Assembly: GCA_963789275.1 (NCBI GenBank)
Contig: CAWBKF010000011.1
Coordinates: forward strand, 124,001 to 188,000
DNA length: 64,000 nucleotides
Reading direction: 5' to 3'
DNA from: DAHUYF01 sp963789275
GTDB taxonomy: Bacteria; Pseudomonadota; Alphaproteobacteria; ATCC43930; CGMCC-115725
Under the pieces are notes generated by a model. That model made no database searches. It saw only the letters and a program-made list of their open reading frames with translations, and was not told the origin of the DNA. Each line of letters starts with the position of its first letter. Within the stretch, counting starts at the first letter, position 1. The translations under genes were made by a program, and so were the position numbers. This document shows, piece after piece, positions 26,082 to 34,865 of this stretch.

Positions 26082-27613
26082 CTTTCAATTACCCACATCT
26101 AGTCGAGCGCGCTGAGGGAGCGCACAAACTGTTGCGTGGCAGGAATCGGCTGTGATTCCTTGTCTGGCACCAAATCGCTGACGGAGCGGTGCCAATGGAC
26201 GAAGCAACCGACGCATGGTTTGATCGCGAGCTTGCTGGCTGCAGTTTTGCGGACGAGCGCCTGAACAAACGGCTCCGCAAGCTGGTGGCGCAGCTCGGGA
26301 GCGCTATGGGGCAAAGCATTCCGCTCGTCTGCCAAGATTGGGCCAACACCAAGGCAGCCTATCGCTTTTTCTCCAACGACCGGGTCAGTGAGGCGGGCAT
26401 CTTGGCCGGTCACTTTCAATCGACGCGTGACCGCACGGTCGCGACCGATGGCCCCGTCCTTGTGCTCCATGATACGACCGAGTTCACCTACCAAAGAGAG
26501 AACACGGACGCGATCGGGATAACGAAGAGCATAAACAGCGGACGGGACAAGGCGGGCCGTCTGAGATCGCACACGGTTTGCGGCATCCTGATGCACTCGA
26601 GCCTTGCGGTGACGACGGAAGGGCTGCCGCTCGGGCTGGCGGCCGTCAAATTCTGGACCCGGAAGAAATTCAAAGGGACCAACGCGCTCAAGAAGAAGAT
26701 CAATCCGACGCGCATTCCCATCGAGAAGAAGGAAAGCATCCGGTGGCTGGAAAATGTCCAGCAATCCACGGAGCTTCTAGGCGACCCGGGACGATGCGTT
26801 CATATCGGTGATCGCGAGAGCGACATCTATGAGCTTTTCTGCGCAGCCCAAGAGGCCGGAACGCATTTTCTGATCAGGACCTGCGTCGATCGCCTGGCTG
26901 GAGACGGAGATCACACGGTCGCCGACGAAATGGAAGAGGTGGCCGTCAAAGGGCTGCATCGCATCGACGTTAGAGACAACCACGGCGATCCGGACGAAGC
27001 CGTTCTCGAGATCAGGTATCGCAAGATTCGCGTCCTGCCGCCGATCGGAAAGCAGAAACGCTATTCCGCGTTGACCTTGACCGTGATCCATGCCGAAGAG
27101 CGCGGCACGCCGAAGAACCGAAAGAAGATCGACTGGCGGCTGATCACCGATCTGCCCGTTGGCTCCCGCGCGGATGCCATCGAGAAGCTCGAATGGTATG
27201 CCTTGAGATGGAAGATCGAGGTGTTCCACAAGATCCTCAAATCGGGCTGCAAAGCCGAGGAATCGAAGCTCAGGACCGCCCAGCGCCTGGCCAATCTGGT
27301 CTCGGTCTTTTGCATCCTGAGTTGGCGGATCTTCTGGATGACGATGCTCAATCGCTCATCTCCGGACGCGCCGCCAACTCTCGCATTGACTGCGACCGAA
27401 ATTGCCGTGCTCGACCGCCTCGTGAACGACAAGCCGCAAGCTCGTCGGAAGACCCTCTCGCATTATCTGACCAAGATCGCGAGACTCGGTGGCTATCTCG
27501 CCCGCGCCAACGATCCTCCGCCCGGCAACACAGTCATGTGGCGCGGACTATCGCGGCTCACCGACATTGCGCTGGGCGCCACTGTCGGAGCAGAAATTGT
27601 GGGTAATTGAAAG
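26082..27613 (+). mobile_element. Intact IS4-family (IS50-like group) insertion sequence
   Basis: A 1532-bp element with perfect 16-bp terminal inverted repeats CTTTCAATTACCCACA (26082-26097 and, inverted, 27598-27613). It is flanked by a perfect 9-bp target duplication CCTCACCGG at 26073-26081 and 27614-27622. One transposase gene fills it. Length, repeat sequence position and 9-bp duplication all fit the IS50 group of the IS4 family. The intact duplication shows a relatively recent insertion into DNA with no recognisable gene. Confidence 0.95.
26189..27610 (+). CDS. IS4-family transposase
   Basis: A 473-residue DDE transposase, the usual size for the IS50/Tn5 group. N-terminal DNA-binding part: 'WFDRELAGCSFADERLNKRL' and 'IPLVCQDWANTKAAYRFFSN'. 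Catalytic residues: first Asp in 'VLHDTTEFTY', second Asp in 'HIGDRESDIYELF', and Glu in 'YALRWKIEVFHKILKSGCK', which matches the IS4 signature Y-(2)-R-(3)-E-(6)-K exactly. The start is GTG 26189 or ATG 26195, six bases later with a CGGAG site. All catalytic residues are present, so it may be active. Confidence 0.95.
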   Translation: MPMDEATDAWFDRELAGCSFADERLNKRLRKLVAQLGSAMGQSIPLVCQDWANTKAAYRFFSNDRVSEAGILAGHFQSTRDRTVATDGPVLVLHDTTEFTYQRENTDAIGITKSINSGRDKAGRLRSHTVCGILMHSSLAVTTEGLPLGLAAVKFWTRKKFKGTNALKKKINPTRIPIEKKESIRWLENVQQSTELLGDPGRCVHIGDRESDIYELFCAAQEAGTHFLIRTCVDRLAGDGDHTVADEMEEVAVKGLHRIDVRDNHGDPDEAVLEIRYRKIRVLPPIGKQKRYSALTLTVIHAEERGTPKNRKKIDWRLITDLPVGSRADAIEKLEWYALRWKIEVFHKILKSGCKAEESKLRTAQRLANLVSVFCILSWRIFWMTMLNRSSPDAPPTLALTATEIAVLDRLVNDKPQARRKTLSHYLTKIARLGGYLARANDPPPGNTVMWRGLSRLTDIALGATVGAEIVGN

Positions 27614-27980
27614 CCTCACCGGCGGGATACATTGTTCCGGCCGGAGGCTTCGATGAACCGCTTGGCGCTACCGCCTACCACCGAGCGCCCCGCTCATTGG
27701 CCATCATGCGCCAACCGGTACGTCCATGGGGATGGGCTGCTTGTGCAGGAAAAGCGCCTTTGCGCCGCTAATGCCGTTCCTCCGCGCCCTATGGCTGGCG
27801 CTTAGGGGAAGGTGACGAGAGCGATTTGACCGCCCGATCCGCGAACGGGCGCCTATCCGGCGTCGGCGTGGTCGGAGAACGCGCCCGATGGCGGCGATCA
27901 GTGCTGCTGCGGCGGAGGCAGGAGCGGCAGCGGCTCTGCCTATCCTGCTGCGCGACCTTGCGGCGCAATGTCCAATTTTA
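27614..27980. other. Intergenic stretch downstream of the IS4-family element
   Basis: About 370 bases between the insertion sequence and the end of the acetylation gene at 27981. It begins with the right copy of the 9-bp target duplication. Short open frames are present on both strands but none shows a protein-family pattern or a ribosome site. Nothing else recognised. Confidence 0.5.
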
Positions 27981-28934
27981 TCACTTTTCAGCATCCGTCG
28001 AGGCAACGGTCGAGCGTATTGGGCAGGTTGTCGCCGTCCGCTCGGGCAACACTTGACGGAGCCGGTCGGCAAGAGCCGCCATGACAGGCTGGCTGCCCCG
28101 CAGGTTCGTGTGCAGCAGGTCGGAGAAGTCAGCATTATCGGTGTCGCTGCGCGACAGATCGAGGATCGGCAGATCGGGTCCGAGCTCCTGCTGAAACTTG
28201 CGTATCAATTCCGCGTAGTTTGGCACGACCTTGTGGAAGTAGGGATGGAACGGCGCAATGTACAGAATTGGCTCTATCCCGCGTGCCTTCAGGTCTTGCG
28301 CCAGTTGCCGAACCGCGGCGATTCCTCCCTGCCGGAAACGCAAGCTCTTGTATTTTCCGAGCGGAATATGTTGCACGACGTCCGGCGTCATCGGCTTGTC
28401 GTACATGATCCAGTCTTGATCGCTATGGTCGAGATAGTAGAGAGCGCGCAGCGTCATCTCGTTGTTGAACGCATAGAGATGGGAGAGCGTCGCCCAGACC
28501 CCCTCCCACGGATCAAGCTGGCGCACGAGATCGCGCACGTGGCTGGCGTGTCGGGCGAACAGCCGCATCTCACTGGCGAGGTACGGGCCATCCGCGACGT
28601 TCGAGACCTCGATCAGCACGGCGCTCGGCGGTCGGTTGTGATCGAGATAGTCTTGGATCACGGCTTCCGATATCTCGCCGGACATGCCATTGAACCCCAA
28701 GCTGAACACGCTGCGGCAAAGCGTAGCGCTTAGCTGCGGCGCAAAGACGGAATGAACGGCTCGCAAGTCGCCGACCACCAGTATATCGTTGTCGAGCCCG
28801 CCACGGTACAGTCGCGCGAAGCGGAAATCGCTGGCGTCTACGGCATCGCCGAGCGCGAACGCGCCCAGCCTATCCCCGATGAGGAAAAGCGCCACGACAA
28901 GCGCCAGATAAGCGAATGGTCGGATCCGTCGCAT
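27981..28934 (-). CDS. AlgJ/AlgX-like SGNH-type protein, partner of the MBOAT acyltransferase
   Basis: A 317-residue protein with one N-terminal membrane helix ('FAYLALVVALFLIGDRLGAF') and a periplasmic domain, starting 4 bases after the MBOAT stop. The position is that of AlgJ/AlgX-type partners which move acetyl groups onto an extracellular polymer. The SGNH landmarks are 'DILVVGDLRAVHSVF', where relatives have GDS with the nucleophile Ser, and a C-terminal 'DLLHTNLRGSQPV' with the catalytic-type Asp and His. The expected Ser is Leu (TTG; TCG would be Ser). Either the Ser is elsewhere or this copy is catalytically impaired. Confidence 0.8.
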   Translation of the reverse strand: MRRIRPFAYLALVVALFLIGDRLGAFALGDAVDASDFRFARLYRGGLDNDILVVGDLRAVHSVFAPQLSATLCRSVFSLGFNGMSGEISEAVIQDYLDHNRPPSAVLIEVSNVADGPYLASEMRLFARHASHVRDLVRQLDPWEGVWATLSHLYAFNNEMTLRALYYLDHSDQDWIMYDKPMTPDVVQHIPLGKYKSLRFRQGGIAAVRQLAQDLKARGIEPILYIAPFHPYFHKVVPNYAELIRKFQQELGPDLPILDLSRSDTDNADFSDLLHTNLRGSQPVMAALADRLRQVLPERTATTCPIRSTVASTDAEK

Positions 28935-28938
28935 GGGG

Positions 28939-30369
28939 TCAGAATTGGAAATAGATGAACTGGGCGCCGGCAAAGCTGCCGGCGAGCGGAATGAGCCAGA
29001 GCAGCGCCAACACGCCGCAAGTACGGGCCGCGCGCGACCGGAAGTAGGCCCCGCGGACAGAAGGTTGTTCGGCGCCGAACTCGATCGCGACAAGCAGCCC
29101 GGCAAGAGCGAGCCCCTTGATCGCCTGGAATTTCAACGGCAGGTCGGCAAAGCTCCAATCGTCGAGGAACGCGATGCGCGACAAGATGGTCATGGCCTGG
29201 CCAAAGGAGTCCGCGCGGAAGAACACCCAGCCCAGGCAAACCAGTGTGAAGACCGTCAGCACCTGCGCCGTGTGGAGCAGCGCGCGTGCCGCGGGGATAG
29301 TGCGAAGCGACATCAAGGGAACGCCGGCGCCGATTGCCCGCTGCGCGATGAGATAGCCGCCGTGGAGCGCGCCCCAGCCGATAAAGGTCCAGTTGGCGCC
29401 ATGCCACAAGCCGCCAAGCAGCATCGTGGTGATCAAGTTCCGGTACGTCCGCGCCGTCCCGGAGCGGTTGCCGCCCAGCGGGATGTAAAGGTAGTCGCGC
29501 AACCACGATGACAGCGAAATATGCCAGCGGGTCCAGAACTCGCTGAAGGATGCGGCGAAGTAGGGCCGACGGAAATTGGCCGGGAATTTGTAGCCCATGA
29601 TGCGCCCAAGACCGATGGCGATCAGCGAGTAGCCAGCGAAGTCGCCATAAATCTGAAAAGCGAACAGCACCGCGGACAGCGCCAGCGAGAGTGAGTTGTA
29701 AGCTTGCGGCAGCTCGAAATTGGTTGTGACGAAGGGCGAGAGGTTATCCGCGACCACGAGCTTCAGGAAGAAGCCGGTGATGATCATCTCCATCCCGGTA
29801 AAGAAATTGGGCCAACGGAACCGTTGGGGCCGATGCATCTGAGGCAATAGCCACCGCGCGCGCACGATCGGCCCGGCAACGAGCTGCGGGAACAGGGCGA
29901 TAAACGCGGCAAAGATCAAGAAATCGCGCTCGGGCGCCAACTTGCGGCGATAGACGTCGATCGTGTAGCTCATGCTTTGGAACGTGTAAAACGAGATGCC
30001 GACGGGAAGCACGATGTGCAATGTCGCCCAATCCGGCTGGAAGCCGATGCTGCGCATCACGTCGGCGAAGTTCGCTACGAAGAAATTGAAGTATTTGAAG
30101 GTGCCGAGGTAGCCGAGATTGGCGACAATACTTACAGTAAGAAGTAAACGCCGCTTGCTTTCGGCATGGGCATTGGCGAGCAGGCGTCCGACCGTGTAAT
30201 CGCCGATCGTCGACGCCGCCAGCAAGGCCATGAAACGCCAGTCCCACCATCCGTAGAAGATGTAGCTGGCGAGCAGCACCACAAGGGTTTGCAGACGGCC
30301 GCGCGCCAGGAAGAACACGGGGAAGAACAGCGCCGCGAAAGCAAGGAACGTCAGGCTCGTAAAGACCAT
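28939..30369 (-). CDS. MBOAT-family O-acyltransferase (AlgI/DltB-like)
   Basis: A 476-residue inner-membrane protein with about 11 helices. It transfers acyl groups across the membrane for polysaccharide O-acetylation. Landmarks: 'ASYIFYGWWDWRFMALLAAS', 'LPVGISFYTFQSMSYTIDVY', 'RFRWPNFFTGMEMIITGFFL', 'FSEFWTRWHISLSSWLRDYL', 'YIPLGGNRSG', and 'LLGGLWHGANWTFIGWGALH' carrying the catalytic His. It is followed at 4 bases by the AlgJ-like gene, a normal two-gene unit. The ribosome site is weak. Confidence 0.95.
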   Translation of the reverse strand: MVFTSLTFLAFAALFFPVFFLARGRLQTLVVLLASYIFYGWWDWRFMALLAASTIGDYTVGRLLANAHAESKRRLLLTVSIVANLGYLGTFKYFNFFVANFADVMRSIGFQPDWATLHIVLPVGISFYTFQSMSYTIDVYRRKLAPERDFLIFAAFIALFPQLVAGPIVRARWLLPQMHRPQRFRWPNFFTGMEMIITGFFLKLVVADNLSPFVTTNFELPQAYNSLSLALSAVLFAFQIYGDFAGYSLIAIGLGRIMGYKFPANFRRPYFAASFSEFWTRWHISLSSWLRDYLYIPLGGNRSGTARTYRNLITTMLLGGLWHGANWTFIGWGALHGGYLIAQRAIGAGVPLMSLRTIPAARALLHTAQVLTVFTLVCLGWVFFRADSFGQAMTILSRIAFLDDWSFADLPLKFQAIKGLALAGLLVAIEFGAEQPSVRGAYFRSRAARTCGVLALLWLIPLAGSFAGAQFIYFQF

Positions 30370-30662
30370 GACCAGTCAACAGGTTGCTGCGGTTGCGTGC
30401 AAACGTCCAGGTAGCTGCATCGTTCCTCGCGGCCCGCTCCCGACGCTCATCCTGAAGTCTCGAGTACCTTGCCCAAAAGTGGCCTTGCACCCCCCTCTTG
30501 GACCGCTGGACGGCGGTTAAGCCGACCGCGACCCTCGCACCAGCAACCCCTTGTCCTTCGTTGCCGTCGATCGGCATGTCAGGTTGAAATTCCATTGGAT
30601 CACTTCTTATCGAGATAACGTTTACACCGGTTTCTTGGCATCCGAATTGGCGGAGTTTCCTT

Positions 30663-32162
30663 ATGAAGTTGCAGCCCGCGAGCACCTTTGCGATTTCGCG
30701 CGATTTCCTGACATCGGTCGTCGCCTGCATCGTCACGACGCTCATAGCCCTTTTGGGGGGTCTCGCGCTGATGCCGGCGCACGCGCCGGAAAACCCCGCC
30801 GCGGTGTTCGTTCTGATATTGCTGTTCGTCTATCTCAATGTGCTGCTGTTCTGGGATACTCTTCGGGCGGACTTGCGCCCTATCTCGATTTTGCTTTGGA
30901 TCTATCTTGCTTACTTCATGATCCTGCCGGCGATCGCGCAGGTCTGGAATAACGATTACCCCTGGGATACAAGATTGCACTATGACGAGAGCACGATTCT
31001 GATTTCGAGTTTGCTCGTCTTCTGCTTTTGCGTCAGCTACACGATCGGCGAGTTTTTCGCCCGGCGAAATCCGCGCGGGGAAGAGCCGGGGAGCACCTGG
31101 TCGCTTCCAAGGCCGGCTCAAGCACAGGCCTCGGTAGAGAACGTGACGATCGTGCTGATCTGCGCGGTAGCAATATCGGTTTCGATTTACGCAATAGCCG
31201 GGTTTGGATTGAATTACTTCCTGCTGTCGCGCTACGAAGCCGGCATGCTCGGAGACGCGAATCCGGGGGGACACGTCACCTCGCTGGCAGACATTCTTCC
31301 GGTCATCGGCGAAGCGCTCGTCTTCGCGGCCTTTATGCTGGTCGCGTATATGTATCTGCGCGCCCGCCGGATGAACGATGATCGGCAACGGGTCCTGGTT
31401 TACGCGCTGGCGCTGGTGATCGTTCCGTTGCAGATCGTGATGAATTCGCCGCTGAGGGTCGCGCGGTTCTGGCTGTTCGGGATGCTGATCGCCTTCCTTC
31501 TCGCCTTCTTCCCGCCAAAGACCCGCGCCCAGAGGTTCTGGAGCGTTATCGGCTTTATCGCCGCGACTTTCGTCCTGCTGCCGCTGGCCAATCTGACGCG
31601 CGCCCAGGATTATGGCAGCTTCGAGATGCCCAGCGTTACGGAGTTTCTCCTCGCTCCGGATCTGGACGGCTTCCAGTCGTTGATGAGCCTCGTCTCATAC
31701 ACGCAGGACGTGGGATTCACCTACGGAAAGCAGCTCCTCACGGTGCTCCTGTTCTTTATCCCGCGCGCCATTTGGACGGGAAAGGGCGAGGACACGGGAT
31801 CGATGATTGCCGATTACGCCGGCTATGTGATCAATAACATCTCTTCGCCAATTGTTGGCGAGCTGTACATTGACTTCTCGATCGTCGGGCTGGTCGCCGG
31901 CGCGATCGCCATCGGTTTCTTCACGGCGCGCGCCGAAACTCATTATTCGCGATCCGTGAGGACCAACAATGTCTCGATAGCGCGATTGCTGGTCGCGAGC
32001 ATCAGCGGCTTCACCATCATCCTGGCGCGCGGCACGCTTGGAGGTATCATCGCGCCGGTGATTTCGGGTGTCGCGCCCTTTGCCGCGGTCCTCATCGCGG
32101 GCCGTGTATTCGCGCATCGCCGGCAAATTGGATCGACGGCGCAGGTCAACGATCAGCTTTGA
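30663..32162 (+). CDS. O-antigen/exopolysaccharide polymerase (Wzy-like)
   Basis: A 499-residue protein with about 11-12 membrane helices and one larger periplasmic loop near residues 300-390, the layout of Wzy polymerases that join repeat units at the periplasmic face. Landmarks: 'PISILLWIYLAYFMILPAIA', 'YAGYVINNISSPIVGELYID' and 'FIPRAIWTGKGEDTGS'. The last two resemble the conserved region of O-antigen polymerases of the oligosaccharide repeat-unit type. The ATG follows GGCGGAG at 6 bases. It stands divergently from the MBOAT gene. Confidence 0.88.
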   Translation: MKLQPASTFAISRDFLTSVVACIVTTLIALLGGLALMPAHAPENPAAVFVLILLFVYLNVLLFWDTLRADLRPISILLWIYLAYFMILPAIAQVWNNDYPWDTRLHYDESTILISSLLVFCFCVSYTIGEFFARRNPRGEEPGSTWSLPRPAQAQASVENVTIVLICAVAISVSIYAIAGFGLNYFLLSRYEAGMLGDANPGGHVTSLADILPVIGEALVFAAFMLVAYMYLRARRMNDDRQRVLVYALALVIVPLQIVMNSPLRVARFWLFGMLIAFLLAFFPPKTRAQRFWSVIGFIAATFVLLPLANLTRAQDYGSFEMPSVTEFLLAPDLDGFQSLMSLVSYTQDVGFTYGKQLLTVLLFFIPRAIWTGKGEDTGSMIADYAGYVINNISSPIVGELYIDFSIVGLVAGAIAIGFFTARAETHYSRSVRTNNVSIARLLVASISGFTIILARGTLGGIIAPVISGVAPFAAVLIAGRVFAHRRQIGSTAQVNDQL

Positions 32163-32169
32163 GTGATGC

Positions 32170-32690
32170 CGGGGTTCCCGCCCGACATCGCCCCCGCTTC
32201 GAACGGGAGGTCGACCTGTCGAGCGGCACGGCGGGCACGCCGAATGCCCACCTGGCAGGCCGCCCACACATGATCAGCCACCTCACGCTTAGGGGGAGGT
32301 TTCAGATTTTTGCTGCAGGGCGTCCTGCAGCGCCGCAGCGGCTCCTGTCGAGCGCCAAGTCGGCTGCAACGCCAAGCCTCCGGCGGCAACCGTCTGGACG
32401 GTAGAGCGCCGCTCGGATCGCCAGAGCTGGTTATAGACACGTACGATCGTGGCCGCGAAGCTGCCGATGGACGCGATGCCGAGGTCACTGACCGATAGGA
32501 CCGACCGCGCCGCCAAAGCCGAGCTTGAACGGCGGACGGGCGGATCGTGACGGAAGCACTCGCGCCGGACGCATCCCGTGTCGATTGTCGCCTGGGGCCA
32601 TGACCTCCGTCGGCTTGGCGCAGGATGAACGGGATCTGCTCCTCGCTGAGGCCTCGTTCTCGCCACGGATTCTTATCTGAATAAGCCGTG
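32170..32690 (-). mobile_element. IS3-family transposase remnant
   Basis: On the minus strand, 'SEEQIPFILRQADGG' matches the start of an IS3 OrfA helix-turn-helix ('SEEQIAFALRQAE'). Further on, 'KREVADHVWAACQVGIRRA' matches the start of OrfB ('RRELVDHVRAAWQVSIRRA'). The two pieces are joined by about 230 bases of degenerate sequence with no catalytic DDE. It lies between the polymerase and the flippase and inflates the open frame read from the flippase. Confidence 0.75.
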
Positions 32691-32724
32691 CCCCAAGGGT
32701 GGGTGGTGGCGGCAGCTCGCCGCT

Positions 32725-34369
32725 TTACGGGAGCATCTCGTCGGCCGATACCTGCCGATGACTGGAATGACCAAGGAGAAGCAGGCGCAGGCGCGGCAAA
32801 AGCTTCCACCGGTGCAGCAACAGGAGTAGCAGTACCGGCATGACGACAGCACCCACGGACCATGCCGCGCCCAGCGCGACAAGGCCGACCAGTTTGTGGA
32901 TATCGAACCACGCGGCCAATTGGTCGGCGACCACATAGCTGAACGCAAACGACAACGCGCCGGCCCCGTAGCTTTGAAGCAAATATCGCAGCAATGGCAA
33001 GCCCATTCCCCTGCTTGCGGCGTAGGGAAGATAGAGTCCCCACCGCGGCAAACTCGGAAAGCCACAGGGCACCCGCGGCGCCTTCGGCGCTAAAATGCGG
33101 GACGAGCGCGGCGCATAACGACAGCCCAAAGATAGTGTACGCCGCCAGCGCCAGCGCCACCGGCCGGGGATGATTGGTGTAGGTCAACAAAGACAGCGCC
33201 GATTGCGCGGGCCCAACGCACCAGGTCGCCGCGATCAGAAGCATCAGGAGAGTATTGTCGAACGGCACCTGCCCATGGGTCCAGATGTGCGCAAAGGGCC
33301 CCGCCGTCACCAGCAGCATCCCGCTCAGCAACCCGATGACAGCGCAGATGAAGCGGCCGGAGTTCATGTAGAGTTGAAGCAGCGTATGGAGATCCTGGCG
33401 CGCGTTGTGCCGGGACATCTCGATTCCCATCCCAAGCGCGAGCTGGTACGGGGGTTGACGGGCTAACCCGGCCAAGATTCGGGTGGTCGTGAAGGTGATG
33501 ACGACGCCGGGCGCGCTGCCGAGCGCGCTGAGGATCAGCACGGGTCCCTGCAAGAGCGCTGCCGCGGAAACGGGCCCGACAAGATAGAACGGCGACTTCG
33601 AAATGATACCGCGAAGCTCGGATCTCGTGGGAAGTCGAGGGGCGAACCGAATACCCCGATACCTGCGGGACTGATCCAGAACTATGCCAAGCACCATGAG
33701 CGTATCGCTCAGCAGACAGATAAACGCGACGGTCCCTACACTTTCACGAAGTACGAGCGCCAGGGCGATTGCCGTGTTTTGACCCACCAGGTACAGCGAA
33801 AAGACGTTCTGCCCACGATCAAGCTCGCCCCGAGCCGAGTACACCGTGAGGAGGAAGCTGATGAACAACCTGGGCATGGTTGCGATCGCAAGCACGAATA
33901 AGGCCCAATTCATCGTGTTCTGCGACACCGCGTGCAGTCCGAGTACCGCGTGCCAATCGACAGCAATCGCGATCGGTCCCAAAATAAAGACAGCCGACAG
34001 CGAGATGACGAGATACGAACCAAGCGCGATGCGGAGCGTATGAAGGAACTCCTGCGAGGCCCCCCGACTCCAGAAATACATGAGCTGATTGCCGAAGTAG
34101 GTCTGTGTTCCAAGATCGAGCACGGCGAGAAAACCCGTCACCGCGGAGATGACAATCCAATCCTGAAATAGCTCACTTCCCCAGGCGTGAATGAACAGCG
34201 GTACGGTCACGAATTGAATTGCGACACGCAAGAGCTGGACAAAGCTTTGGGCGCCCAGGCCCGAAATGAGCCGGCGCCTGATTGCGGCGACGCCATTCAC
34301 GGCCACGGCGCTGGCGCTTGCTTCATCCACGCTTTTCCAAACTCCGGTCCGATGTCGCCGAATGATCAT
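32725..34369 (-). pseudogene. Oligosaccharide flippase (Wzx-like), frameshifted near the C-terminus
   Basis: Polysaccharide-transporter membrane protein with about 12-14 helices expected to flip lipid-linked repeat units. Reading from ATG 34369: 'LISGLGAQSFVQLLRVAIQF', 'VTVPLFIHAWGSELFQDWIV' and 'LGTQTYFGNQLMYFWSRGAS' are typical of Wzx. At 33038-33041 a GGGG run (minus strand) shifts the frame: after 'GALWLSEFAAVG' the true continuation is 'LYLPYAASRGMGLPLLRYLL' ending with TAA at 32725. One extra G explains it. Without the shift the protein would be about 548 residues. The last two or three helices would be lost if the shift is real. Confidence 0.85.
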
Positions 34370-34865
34370 ACCCACGAAGCTTGCGCCGGATCTTGGTCGA
34401 AAGCCGCTATCCCGCGTACCAGTTCCGCTAACAACCGGCCCCAAGGGGTGGCGCCCCTCTGACGCGGGCTGCCGAGCCGAAGCCGTTTTCCAGCCCGTTG
34501 CAAAGCGCTCTCAGAACGCGAGCGGCGAGGAATGGTTCCCGACCAACCAGGGCGCACGCGATTGCGGGCAAAATACGCGCGCAGCGGTGGGGGAGTGATC
34601 GGGAGCAGCCCCGCTTTGTATCTCTCTCGGGGCCTGTTGATAGATTTGGCGGCTCGGCTATTCGACATCGAGATGGCCGGCGAACCGAAGGCTCGCTGCC
34701 TGTCCCGCACGAGTGCCGCGACGCCGGTGTCGGCGAAAGTATAAGGCGCGCCCTCCAAATCGACTTGATTGGCGCGACCGCTCCGCCGTTTCCTCATGCC
34801 GGCCCACAGCCTTCGTGACACCCCCGGGGGAGCACCCCCAGGGGCCAGGCCTCTAGCCGAGAAAC
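34370..34865. other. Intergenic stretch between flippase and beta-helix gene
   Basis: About 500 bases upstream of the flippase and downstream of the beta-helix gene, both on the minus strand. It should contain the flippase promoter. A GC-rich run 34819-34845 (CCCCCGGGGGAGCACCCCCA) can form a short 5-bp hairpin and might end the beta-helix transcript. Open frames across the area are low-complexity and unrecognised. Confidence 0.4.

Noticed and set aside
32153..34444. A single 763-residue protein on the minus strand
   Set aside because: It is the flippase frame running past its frameshift into an IS3 remnant; the true flippase C-terminus lies in another frame ending at 32725.
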